From positions 1 to 11,745 of the forward strand of contig JAEYXZ010000065.1 of the NCBI GenBank assembly GCA_023431045.1: a stretch of DNA of 11,745 bases, written 5' to 3'. Shown piece after piece: positions 5,287 to 11,745 of this stretch (its first letter is position 1; every line of letters begins with the position of its first letter). This stretch comes from Bacillota bacterium (GTDB lineage: Bacteria > Bacillota_I > Bacilli_A > Acholeplasmatales > Acholeplasmataceae). The position numbers and the translations under genes are program-made. The notes beneath the pieces were generated by a model that did not search any database, was not told the DNA's origin, and saw only the letters and a list, made by a program, of their open reading frames with translations.

Positions 5287-7867
5287 TAAAACCAACTTAA
5301 GCACAAAATATAGTTTTAAAGAAGTTGAACAAGGACGTTATGATTTTTGGCTTAAACATGACTTATTTAAAGCTGGTAAAAATCAAGATGCAAAACCCTA
5401 CACGATTGTGATCCCACCACCAAATGTCACTGGTAAATTACATCTAGGACATGCCTGGGATACAACTCTACAAGATATTATTATCAGACGTAAAAGAATG
5501 CAAGGTTATGATGCACTATACTTACCAGGAATGGATCATGCAGGAATTGCAACTCAAGCGAAAATTGATGAAAGACTTAGAAAACAAGGTATTTCAAGAT
5601 ATGATTTAGGTCGTGAAAACTATCTTATTAAAGCATGGGAATGGAAGGCAGAATACGCTGGATTCATTAAGTCACAATGGGCTGCATTAGGATTATCTCT
5701 TGATTATTCTAAAGAGCGTTTTACACTTGATGAAAAGCTCAATGAAGCCGTTACTAAAGTATTCATTGATTTATATAACAAGGGTTGGATTTATCGTGGT
5801 TACCGAATTATTAACTGGGATTGTGAGGCAAAAACTGCCCTATCAAATATTGAAGTTGAATACGAAGAAACACAAGGAAAACTATACTACTTTAAATATC
5901 CGTTAGAAAACAATGAAGGCTTTTTAACGATTGCAACAACGAGACCTGAAACGATGTTTGCCGACCAAGCATTAATGGTTCATCCAGAAGATTCACGATA
6001 TCAATCATTAATCGGTAAAAAAGTATTTATTCCTGGAACAGATATTTTAATTCCAGTTATTGCTGATAGTTATGTTGATCCTGAGTTTGGAACCGGGATT
6101 GTCAAAGTAACACCAGCTCATGACCCAAATGACTTTGAAGTAGCTAAGCGTCATAATCTTGCGATGCCACTTTGTATGAATGATGATGGTACAATGAATG
6201 AAATGGCACTTAAGTATCAAGGTCAAGATCGTTTTGAATGTCGTAAACAAGTCACATCTGATTTAGAAGAATTAGGTTTAGTTGAAAAGATTGAACCTTA
6301 TATCCACTCCGTTGGATATTCAGAGCGTACAAAAGCAATGGTTGAACCAAGACTTTCGCTCCAATGGTTTGTAAGAATGCATGATTTAGCAGAACAAACA
6401 CTTAATAACCATCAAGTCAATTTCGTGCCAGAACGTTTTATTAAGATTTTTGAAAACTGGATGAATAATATCCAAGACTGGACGATTTCTCGTCAGTTAT
6501 GGTGGGGACACCGTATTCCTGCTTGGTATTATGAAGATCAAGTTAAGGTTCAAGTTGAATCACCAGGGCTTGAGTGGAAACAAGATGAAGATGTCCTAGA
6601 TACTTGGTTTTCAAGTGCTTTATGGCCATTTTCAACCCTTGGTTGGCCGGATACTAATCATCCCGACTATAAGCGTTACTATCCAACGGATGTACTAGTC
6701 ACTGGATATGATATTATTTTCTTCTGGGTTGCAAGAATGATGTTCCAAGGCATCGAATTTACTGGTCAAGATCCATTTAAAAATGTTTTGATCCACGGTT
6801 TAATTCGTGATAAGGATGGCAAGAAGATGAGTAAGTCTTCTGGTAATGGTGTTGATCCGATGGATGTAATTGATACTTATGGTATTGATGCTCTAAGATA
6901 TTTCTTAACAACAAATAGTGCACCAGGTGCTGATACCAGATATGATACCGAAAAAGTTGAATCTGCTTGGAACTTTATTAATAAATTATGGAATATCACT
7001 AGATTTATCACTTTAAACATAACGGATTCAAGTCTTACCATTGATGAATCTAAGTTAACATTGTTTGATCAATACATTCTAACGAGATTATCTGAAGTCA
7101 TCACTGAAGCAGATCATTTTTACGAACGCTTTGAGTTTGGTGAAGCATCACGGGTTTTATATAATTTTATCTGGGATGAATTCGCTAGTTGGTACTTAGA
7201 ATTGTCAAAGATTTCATTAGCAGATACAAATCAAAACTCAAACACACAAGCTGTCTTACTTTATGTCCTAAAAGATGTATTAAAACTCATGCATCCATAT
7301 ATCCCGTTTGTTACTGAAAAGTTATTCTTAGAAATTTATGATGAATTATCTATTATGGTTTCATCATGGCCAGAAGTTAAGTATCAATTTAGTTCATCAA
7401 TTGAGGATGCAAAAGAGATTTTTGATGTTATTACAAAGGTTAGAAACCTAAGAAATGAGTATAATGTTGCACCTTCTAAACCACTAGACATCACACTGGT
7501 TGTTAGTGATGCACGTTTAATTGATCTACTTAAAACCTATGAACCATATCTTATTAAGTTCTTAAATACCAAAGTATTAAATATAGAAATCAATCATACC
7601 AGTAAGGATGCAATATTACTCACAGGTACTCATATTAATATTGATGTTGAAAAGAGTGACTTAATCGATTTAGAAGCTGAAAAACAATCCTTATTAAAAC
7701 AAAAGATGACACTTGAAAAAGAACTTGAAAGATCTCAAAGTTTATTAAATAATCCAAACTTCATTGCTAAAGCACCACTTGAAAAGAAACAAATCGAACA
7801 AGCGAAGTATGAAGATTATCAAAAACAATATGATGATATTGTAGAAAAACTAAAGGCACATGTTTAA
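5279..7867 (+). CDS. valS: Valine--tRNA ligase
   Basis: A full-length (862 aa) class Ia aminoacyl-tRNA synthetase that charges tRNA-Val. The catalytic Rossmann domain has PPPNVTGKLHLGH (HIGH motif at 55-58) and MDHAGIATQ, the valine-pocket region. The inserted editing (CP1) domain, about residues 180-350, has TTRPET at 220-225 and the conserved TPAHDPNDFEV, and clears mischarged Thr. ISRQLWWGHRIPAWY (about 400) and QDEDVLDTWFSSALWP follow, then KMSKS at 516-520. The helical anticodon domain comes next, and from about 794 to the end there is a Leu/Lys/Glu-rich coiled coil typical of ValRS that grips the tRNA. The linker after WWGHRIPAWY has no cysteines, so no zinc knuckle. AGGGAGGA (5263-5270) precedes ATG. 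It overlaps both the GNAT and folC genes by 8 bases and is controlled by the T-box. Confidence 0.98.
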   Translation: MTNKTNLSTKYSFKEVEQGRYDFWLKHDLFKAGKNQDAKPYTIVIPPPNVTGKLHLGHAWDTTLQDIIIRRKRMQGYDALYLPGMDHAGIATQAKIDERLRKQGISRYDLGRENYLIKAWEWKAEYAGFIKSQWAALGLSLDYSKERFTLDEKLNEAVTKVFIDLYNKGWIYRGYRIINWDCEAKTALSNIEVEYEETQGKLYYFKYPLENNEGFLTIATTRPETMFADQALMVHPEDSRYQSLIGKKVFIPGTDILIPVIADSYVDPEFGTGIVKVTPAHDPNDFEVAKRHNLAMPLCMNDDGTMNEMALKYQGQDRFECRKQVTSDLEELGLVEKIEPYIHSVGYSERTKAMVEPRLSLQWFVRMHDLAEQTLNNHQVNFVPERFIKIFENWMNNIQDWTISRQLWWGHRIPAWYYEDQVKVQVESPGLEWKQDEDVLDTWFSSALWPFSTLGWPDTNHPDYKRYYPTDVLVTGYDIIFFWVARMMFQGIEFTGQDPFKNVLIHGLIRDKDGKKMSKSSGNGVDPMDVIDTYGIDALRYFLTTNSAPGADTRYDTEKVESAWNFINKLWNITRFITLNITDSSLTIDESKLTLFDQYILTRLSEVITEADHFYERFEFGEASRVLYNFIWDEFASWYLELSKISLADTNQNSNTQAVLLYVLKDVLKLMHPYIPFVTEKLFLEIYDELSIMVSSWPEVKYQFSSSIEDAKEIFDVITKVRNLRNEYNVAPSKPLDITLVVSDARLIDLLKTYEPYLIKFLNTKVLNIEINHTSKDAILLTGTHINIDVEKSDLIDLEAEKQSLLKQKMTLEKELERSQSLLNNPNFIAKAPLEKKQIEQAKYEDYQKQYDDIVEKLKAHV

Positions 7868-9092
7868 TACAGTTAATGAAGGCATCGCTTGGATCGAAAG
7901 TCAAATTAGATTTCGACCAAAAACGAGCCTTGATCCAATGAGAAAGGCATTTGTTTTAATGTCAATCTCACTTTCAAATACCAAAAAGATTCATGTTACT
8001 GGAACAAATGGGAAAGGTTCAGTGTGTATGTATTTAACCTCAATTCTCCTTCACCAGGGGTTAAAGGTTGGTACATATACCTCTCCTTATTTGGTCATGT
8101 TTAATGAACGAATTATGCTGAATGGACATCCAATTGATGATAATACTTTGCTTAATTACATCAATGAAGTCTATGAGTTATCTGTGTTATACCAAGAAAC
8201 ATATCAAGAAACCCTATCATTCTTTGAACTAATGACTTTGATGGCGATGAAGTATTTTCATGATAATCAAGTTGATGTCATGATTATGGAGGTTGGTATT
8301 GGTGGATTACTTGATGCGACTAACATTCTAAACTATGATGTATCCTTGATTACAAATGTTGGAATGGATCACATGAAACAACTAGGAAATACACTCGAAT
8401 CAATTGCCGGTAATAAATTAGGTATCTTGAAATCTGGTAACCATCTCATTACGACCATCCAACCTGAATTACATGAACAAGTTAGAAAACATGCCAATCA
8501 AGTTGGTGCAACTTTTGACATTATTGATACAAATCAGATTAAAACATTATCAGAAATCCCCCACACAATTGAGTATCAACATGAAGCGTACCATCTATCC
8601 TTATTGGGACATTACCAAAAAGATAATGCAGTTTTAGCATTAAAAGCTGCTCAATATCTGTATCCTAATATGGATTTAAAAATGGTTAAAGAAGCGTTTG
8701 GTAAAACCAACCATCCAGGCCGCTTAGAGTATATCTCTAATCACATCATAATTGATGGTGCTCACAATACGCATGCCATTGATGCATTAATCGAATCCAT
8801 CCAGACGACATTCAAAAAGTATCATATCCATGTTTTATTTGCATCTCTTGCAGATAAAGAACCAGAAACAATGATCAAGCGATTAAAGCCTTACGTGTCA
8901 TCAATTGTGACAACTGCGTTTCCTGATCCTAGATATGTCAATCTTTCTACCCTTGGATTCACACATTTTAACGATCCAAAAGAAGCACTGATGTATATGA
9001 TTGGCAATAAGGGTGACGATGATATTATACTTATAACAGGCAGTCTGCATTTCATTGGTTATATGAAAAAAGAAATCTTGCCGCAACTATGA
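7860..9092 (+). CDS. folC: Folylpolyglutamate synthase / dihydrofolate synthase family
   Basis: A 410-residue Mur-ligase-like enzyme that adds glutamate to folates with ATP, keeping them in the cell. The P-loop TGTNGKGSV is at 47-55, then YTSPYLVMFNERI at 73-85, EVGIGG at 144-149, LITNVGMDH at 163-171 (Glu144 and His171 fit the metal ligands), and Lys186, the position that is carbamylated in relatives. The C-terminal domain has NHPGRLEY and DGAHN. Two usually invariant positions differ: GGRxDATN reads GGLLDATN (Leu150) and EKAGI reads NKLGI (Asn185). ATG overlaps the valS end by 8 bases with AAAGG (7852-7856) only three bases upstream, so coupling to valS is probable. valS-folC is a common Firmicutes gene pair. 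No folP or folK is in the window, so a polyglutamylation-only role on imported folate is plausible but unproven. Confidence 0.95.
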   Translation: MFNTVNEGIAWIESQIRFRPKTSLDPMRKAFVLMSISLSNTKKIHVTGTNGKGSVCMYLTSILLHQGLKVGTYTSPYLVMFNERIMLNGHPIDDNTLLNYINEVYELSVLYQETYQETLSFFELMTLMAMKYFHDNQVDVMIMEVGIGGLLDATNILNYDVSLITNVGMDHMKQLGNTLESIAGNKLGILKSGNHLITTIQPELHEQVRKHANQVGATFDIIDTNQIKTLSEIPHTIEYQHEAYHLSLLGHYQKDNAVLALKAAQYLYPNMDLKMVKEAFGKTNHPGRLEYISNHIIIDGAHNTHAIDALIESIQTTFKKYHIHVLFASLADKEPETMIKRLKPYVSSIVTTAFPDPRYVNLSTLGFTHFNDPKEALMYMIGNKGDDDIILITGSLHFIGYMKKEILPQL

Positions 9093-9099
9093 GGACAAA

Positions 9100-9894
9100 A
9101 TGTTAATTAATGATGCAATGATTTATGTTGAGAATAGAACTGTTAAGAACCCACGAGGTGTTGTAGTTATTACCCACGGGATTGCACTTCATACCATGTA
9201 TTATTACCGGATCTCAGATGCTTTAAATGACGCAGGATATCAGGTTTATTTATATGATGTCAGAGGTCATGGTAAGTCACAAGGTAAACGTGGTGATATC
9301 AAGCATATCAATGTATTTATCGAGGATTTACACCAACTTATCTTAAAAATTAAAGAAACCACTTCACTTCCAATCTTTTTACTTGGACATTCAATGGGGG
9401 GGGTGATTACGAATTTATATGCGACCACATATGATAATCATGATGGGTCAATCATTTTATCGGCACCAAGTCAATCATCACAGCTAGGAATTTTAAATAT
9501 ACTACCGTATTCATTATTGAGTTGGGTTAAAATTAAAACCGATTTTAAAGATAGTCGGTTATCACACATACCATTTTCAAATGATGTTGATCCATATGCA
9601 TTAAATCACTTTTCATTAAGATTAACTGGTAATTTGATGATTCGTGGCATTAGAATGGTCAATAAGCAAATCAAAAACTACTCAAAACCAGTCTTACTCT
9701 TACATGGTGGTAGTGATTCACTCGTACCAGCTTCGATGAGTGAAACACTCTATCAAATGATTCCTGCTAAAGATAAGACAATCAAGATCTATCCTGGAGG
9801 ATATCATAACTTAAATGATGATATTGTGACCGATGAAGTCAATCATGACATCATTGAATGGTTAAACCAAAGAACTATATCAAATGAAAAATAA
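9100..9894 (+). CDS. Alpha/beta hydrolase, lysophospholipase / monoacylglycerol lipase-like
   Basis: A 264-residue serine hydrolase of the Hydrolase_4/PldB group. Early signatures are VVITHGIALH (22-31, oxyanion region) and YDVRGHGKSQGKRG (52-65). The nucleophile elbow is GHSMGG with Ser98. Asp206 (GGSDSLVP) and His236 (PGGYHN) complete the triad. No signal peptide, so it is probably cytoplasmic or loosely membrane-bound; likely substrates are monoacylglycerols or lysophospholipids, but this is family inference. AGGA (9092-9095) overlaps the folC TGA and precedes ATG by four bases, making it the last gene of the T-box operon. The codons for Met99-Gly-Gly-Val102 create a run of eight G (9396-9403) directly after the catalytic serine, very unusual in this A/T-rich sequence; a one-base slip would remove the rest of the protein. 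The stop codon lies in the terminator stem. Confidence 0.92.
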   Translation: MLINDAMIYVENRTVKNPRGVVVITHGIALHTMYYYRISDALNDAGYQVYLYDVRGHGKSQGKRGDIKHINVFIEDLHQLILKIKETTSLPIFLLGHSMGGVITNLYATTYDNHDGSIILSAPSQSSQLGILNILPYSLLSWVKIKTDFKDSRLSHIPFSNDVDPYALNHFSLRLTGNLMIRGIRMVNKQIKNYSKPVLLLHGGSDSLVPASMSETLYQMIPAKDKTIKIYPGGYHNLNDDIVTDEVNHDIIEWLNQRTISNEK

Positions 9895-9920
9895 AGCGAA
9901 CTATATATTCGCTTTATTTT
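9888..9920. terminator. Bidirectional terminator shared by converging operons
   Basis: A perfect 13-bp stem (9888-9900 with 9908-9920) has a 7-base loop CTATATA. Downstream on + there is a T run (9917-9924); on - the A run at 9887-9891 gives five U. It includes the + strand stop (9892-9894), while the - strand stop lies in the loop (9901-9903), so both genes end inside the hairpin. Confidence 0.9.
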
Positions 9921-10923
9921 TTTTAAACATATATTTATACCACTGATAGGCTAGATCAAAGATGGAAAATGCGAGAATCATCGCGATGATGACTTTTATC
10001 GCTATATCGACATAATTTAGGATATTATCAGCACTGGTTGTAAAGATATTTGCAACCTCTGCAATAAAGAGTGGTGATAAGAAATCAGGATGACTCAAGA
10101 AGAAGATTCCAACTATGATACTATAGAGCGTATTTAAGGTGTAGTAGATTAAGACTGATAAACTCTTCTTACCTACTTTTATGTAATAGACATAGTAGAA
10201 GAATGATAGAGCAAGACCAATGATTAGAAACCATTTAAAGGTGTCTATGAATCCAACCCCGAAGATTGGAGCAACCTTTGTTCCATTGACATAAATTCCA
10301 ATCAAATCTTCATATCCGATAAACGCGATCGTAAAGAAGGTTGAGAACAATAAGGTAAAGAACATTTCAAAGAAAATTGTCCAGCGACCTTGATGTTTTT
10401 CATCACGTTTCGTTTCTGGTACATCCATGAGTTCCGATGTTTTCCAATTGTTCAGCCAAGTTTTAACTTTATCTTTAGCTTTTGGATGATTAAGTGACCA
10501 GAAAATTAGTGTAACAATAGCAAACCCCGATAATAAGAAGCTGGTTAAATTTTCAATCGTTGTTGTCATTGTTACACCAACCAACTCCCAAATGTCTATG
10601 ATTGATGTATTAATGGTAAAGGCTTGAATGATTGAGACCATCGCAGCTAAACATCCAAAACCGATCATTGTCCATTTAAGAACCAATAAATAGTCTTGAT
10701 AAAACATTGGTGAAACAACGTATTTTTCTTCATCTTGGTACTTTGCTGCAACATAAATTGGATTGCCAAGTTGATGCAGGACTGCATCGATTTCTGAATC
10801 GGTTGGTTTTTCAGACAACATATCATAAATATTTGATTCTAATTCCTTTTTAATTTCATCACGTTTTCCTTCTGGACAACGTCTGGTTACTGCATAAATA
10901 TACTTTTCAATTGCTTTACTCAT
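9901..10923 (-). CDS. HAAS/DUF1700-like integral membrane protein, PadR partner
   Basis: A 340-residue protein with a soluble helical N-terminal domain of about 70 residues (CPEGKRDEIKKELESNIYDML, then ID-AVLHQLGNP) that looks like the HAAS/DUF1700 signalling domain. About six membrane segments follow, near residues 78-102, 122-144, 183-203, 229-248, 255-277 and 303-325, and the protein ends in a basic tail. Such proteins are often encoded beside PadR regulators, and the soluble domain is thought to act in signalling; the ligand is unknown. ATG 10923 shares its A with the padR stop (TGATG), giving translational coupling, with AAGGAGGAG at 10940-10932. A GTG at 10926 is an alternative start three bases earlier. 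It converges on the hydrolase gene and ends in the shared terminator. The function beyond a sensor-like membrane role is not known. Confidence 0.82.
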   Translation of the reverse strand: MSKAIEKYIYAVTRRCPEGKRDEIKKELESNIYDMLSEKPTDSEIDAVLHQLGNPIYVAAKYQDEEKYVVSPMFYQDYLLVLKWTMIGFGCLAAMVSIIQAFTINTSIIDIWELVGVTMTTTIENLTSFLLSGFAIVTLIFWSLNHPKAKDKVKTWLNNWKTSELMDVPETKRDEKHQGRWTIFFEMFFTLLFSTFFTIAFIGYEDLIGIYVNGTKVAPIFGVGFIDTFKWFLIIGLALSFFYYVYYIKVGKKSLSVLIYYTLNTLYSIIVGIFFLSHPDFLSPLFIAEVANIFTTSADNILNYVDIAIKVIIAMILAFSIFDLAYQWYKYMFKKNKANI

Positions 10924-11261
10924 CACAAATTCTCCTCCTTAAATAAAACACTTAATTCCTTGGTTAGTTTAACCCATTCTTTTTTTAGTTCACTTAATGT
11001 ATCTTTTCCTTTTTCACTTAGAACATAATACTTTCTTGGTCTTGATTCTGTTGTATCCCATTCAGAATCAAGCAATCCTTGTTCATCCAAACGTCTTAAT
11101 AATGGATAGAGTGTTCCAGCTTCGATTGCAACCTTCTTAGTTTCTAGCTCGGATAACAAGCTGTATCCATATTGTTTATGTTCGAGTGCATCAAGGACAA
11201 AGAGCATTTGTGTTCCGCGTCTTAGTTCAATAATTAAATTATCTAGGACTTGATCATTCAT
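10923..11261 (-). CDS. PadR family transcriptional regulator
   Basis: A 112-residue winged-helix repressor of the short PadR type. Visible family marks are LRRGTQMLFVLDAL (13-26), YGYSLLSEL (31-39), EAGTLYPLLRRLDEQGLL (47-64) for the recognition helix and turn, and RPRKYYVLSEKG (74-85) for the wing, followed by an amphipathic dimerisation helix to the end. An upstream in-frame ATG at 11300 is rejected because it lies upstream of the -10 box, so it would not be in the transcript. ATG 11261 has AAAGG at 11276-11272, ten bases upstream. It is co-transcribed and coupled with the HAAS membrane protein. A 17-bp palindrome between -35 and -10 suggests autorepression. The effector cannot be inferred; PadR proteins respond to phenolics, drugs or cell-envelope signals in other bacteria. 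Confidence 0.93.
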   Translation of the reverse strand: MNDQVLDNLIIELRRGTQMLFVLDALEHKQYGYSLLSELETKKVAIEAGTLYPLLRRLDEQGLLDSEWDTTESRPRKYYVLSEKGKDTLSELKKEWVKLTKELSVLFKEENL

Positions 11262-11283
11262 TTTCTCATCACCTTTCGCCAAT

Positions 11284-11313
11284 ATTATACTGTATGACAT
11301 ACACTATTGTCAA
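11284..11313 (-). promoter_or_regulatory. Promoter of the padR-HAAS operon
   Basis: On the - strand a perfect TTGACA (11313-11308) and a perfect TATAAT (11289-11284) are 18 bases apart, followed by a transcript start near 11277. The leader to padR ATG 11261 is about 17 bases and holds the AAAGG site. This is the best consensus promoter in the window, as expected for a gene controlled mainly by repression. Confidence 0.88.
11289..11305. promoter_or_regulatory. Candidate PadR operator palindrome
   Basis: The - strand reads AGTGTATG-T-CATACAGT, 8-base arms around one base with a single mismatch (six inner pairs perfect). It fills almost the whole spacer between -35 and -10 of the padR promoter, so a bound dimer would block RNA polymerase. 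PadR sites elsewhere are often inverted repeats with ATGT/ACAT halves; ATGTCAT is present here. The assignment to this PadR is inference. Confidence 0.6.
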
Positions 11314-11340
11314 TAAAAATACATTGTAAAAATTATATAT

Positions 11341-11364
11341 AAAAAAACATTTCTATGAAATGTT
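11341..11364 (-). terminator. Second, A/T-rich terminator hairpin downstream of plsY
   Basis: A perfect 8-bp stem (11364-11357 with 11353-11346 on the - strand, AACATTTC/GAAATGTT) has a 3-base loop, followed by a U run from the A7 at 11347-11341. It is a weaker backup to the hairpin at 11402-11428 and separates plsY from padR. Confidence 0.6.
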
Positions 11365-11401
11365 AAATTGAATATGATATGAAGAATCTTGGTAATGATA
11401 G

Positions 11402-11428
11402 AAAAAACGAATCAGGATTTAGATTCGT
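11402..11428 (-). terminator. Rho-independent terminator of plsY
   Basis: On the - strand ACGAATC (11428-11422) pairs perfectly with GATTCGT (11413-11407) around an 8-base loop, followed by five T (11406-11402). The hairpin includes the last codons and the TGA stop of plsY (11414-11412). Confidence 0.75.
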
Positions 11429-11745
11429 CTTTAGGTTTTTGATTGAGTTTTTGTTTGGAACCAATGCGACTTTCGGTACCGTTATATAGTCTAACAAAAT
11501 TCTTACGATGCATGAAGATTACGAGAAGAACAAGTAGAGACATAACACTTAGGTTAATACTTTGTGAAGCAAAATCTTTCGTAGGATCAAGCCAAGTGTC
11601 TAAGAACATCCCTACCCCAACAAGGAAGGTCGCAACGACTGAGCCAATTGAAACATACTTGGTTGAAAATGCAACAATAAAGAAGATTGCAATTCCACTT
11701 AATCCAACAATAGGTGAGAGCGCCATTGCAGCACCAACACCGGTT
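11412..11745 (-). CDS. plsY: Glycerol-3-phosphate acyltransferase PlsY, C-terminal part (5' end outside window)
   Basis: About 110 residues of the C-terminal half of PlsY, the membrane enzyme that moves acyl groups from acyl-phosphate to glycerol-3-phosphate, the first step of phospholipid synthesis. The frame stays open to the window edge (residues TGVGAA before the Met at 11726), which would continue the GGKGVAT motif lying just outside. The visible part has two to three membrane segments: ALSPIVGLSGIAIFFIVAF, SIGSVVATFLVGVGMFL and INLSVMSLLVLLVIFM. Then comes the typical cytoplasmic tail HRKNFVRLYNGTESRIG, close to the family H-R-x-N-x-x-R-L-x-x-G-T-E-x-x-I pattern, and a short Lys-rich extension. 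It is independent of padR, from which it is separated by two terminators. Its acyl-phosphate supply by FakAB/PlsX gives a loose thematic link to the DegV gene, not an operon link. Confidence 0.93.
   Translation of the reverse strand, partial: TGVGAAMALSPIVGLSGIAIFFIVAFSTKYVSIGSVVATFLVGVGMFLDTWLDPTKDFASQSINLSVMSLLVLLVIFMHRKNFVRLYNGTESRIGSKQKLNQKPKDESKS

Noticed and set aside
5700..5906. Alternative-frame ORF inside valS
   Set aside because: It overlaps conserved ValRS sequence and has no homology-like features or independent ribosome site.
6481..6640. Loss of a zinc knuckle in ValRS as a sign of unusual function
   Set aside because: Bacillus and E. coli ValRS also lack these cysteines as far as I recall, so the absence is ordinary.
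11262..11300. Upstream ATG giving PadR 13 extra residues
   Set aside because: That ATG is upstream of the consensus -10 box and overlaps the palindrome, so it would not be transcribed from the padR promoter; ATG 11261 matches the usual PadR start.
1..11745. Mycoplasma-type code with TGA as Trp
   Set aside because: TGA ends several genes exactly where the families end (folC, padR, plsY), and Trp positions in conserved motifs are TGG.
1..11745. Mobile element, prophage, CRISPR array, tRNA or rRNA genes
   Set aside because: I saw no transposase or integrase sequence, no terminal inverted repeats, no regularly spaced repeats and no tRNA/rRNA-like segment; the T-box is a leader RNA, not a tRNA.

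Overview
The window reads as a chromosomal housekeeping segment from a low-GC bacterium of the Firmicutes/Mollicutes side, most likely an Acholeplasma-like mollicute or close relative. The evidence is strong A/T bias at synonymous sites, Bacillus-like operon logic (T-box, PadR, ysxC, valS-folC), Shine-Dalgarno sites of the AGGAGG type and a lipobox lipoprotein. TGA is used as a stop (folC, padR, plsY and the gene ending at 4478) and Trp is TGG, so the code is standard and not the Mycoplasma/Spiroplasma one. The genus is an inference.

Layout. (1) 1-1380, + strand: two tandem paralogous secreted lipoproteins of unknown function; the first is cut by the window edge. Each is followed by its own hairpin terminator, and the two terminators resemble each other, so the duplication seems to include the 3' flank. 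(2) 1438-4478, + strand: one tight operon, ysxC (ribosome-assembly GTPase), a DegV/FakB fatty-acid-binding protein, L-lactate dehydrogenase, and an atypical SDR-like NAD(P)-binding protein. (3) 4455-4726: a promoter whose extended -10 uses the stop codon of the preceding gene, then a complete T-box leader with Val specifier GUC, antiterminator and terminator. (4) 4750-9894, + strand: the T-box operon, a GNAT acetyltransferase, valS, folC and an alpha/beta hydrolase, with 8-bp overlaps or very short gaps. (5) 9888-9920: a bidirectional terminator shared with the converging - strand genes. (6) 9901-11313, - strand: a PadR repressor translationally coupled to a HAAS-like six-helix membrane protein, driven by a near-consensus promoter with a 17-bp palindrome between -35 and -10. 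(7) 11341-11745, - strand: the C-terminal part of plsY with two terminator hairpins.

How it fits together. Most genes are ordinary core functions: translation (ysxC, valS), fermentation and NAD recycling (ldh), folate polyglutamylation (folC) and phospholipid synthesis (plsY, with DegV/FakB as a possible acyl carrier upstream of it). Valine starvation should raise valS and also the GNAT, folC and hydrolase genes. The upstream ysxC-ldh operon has no terminator of its own, so read-through would run into the T-box attenuator. I see no phage, CRISPR, toxin-antitoxin or clearly novel system. The most worthwhile leads are a G8 tract at the catalytic serine of the hydrolase, the GNAT placed under valine T-box control, the self-contained PadR/HAAS module with its candidate operator, and the duplicated lipoproteins.
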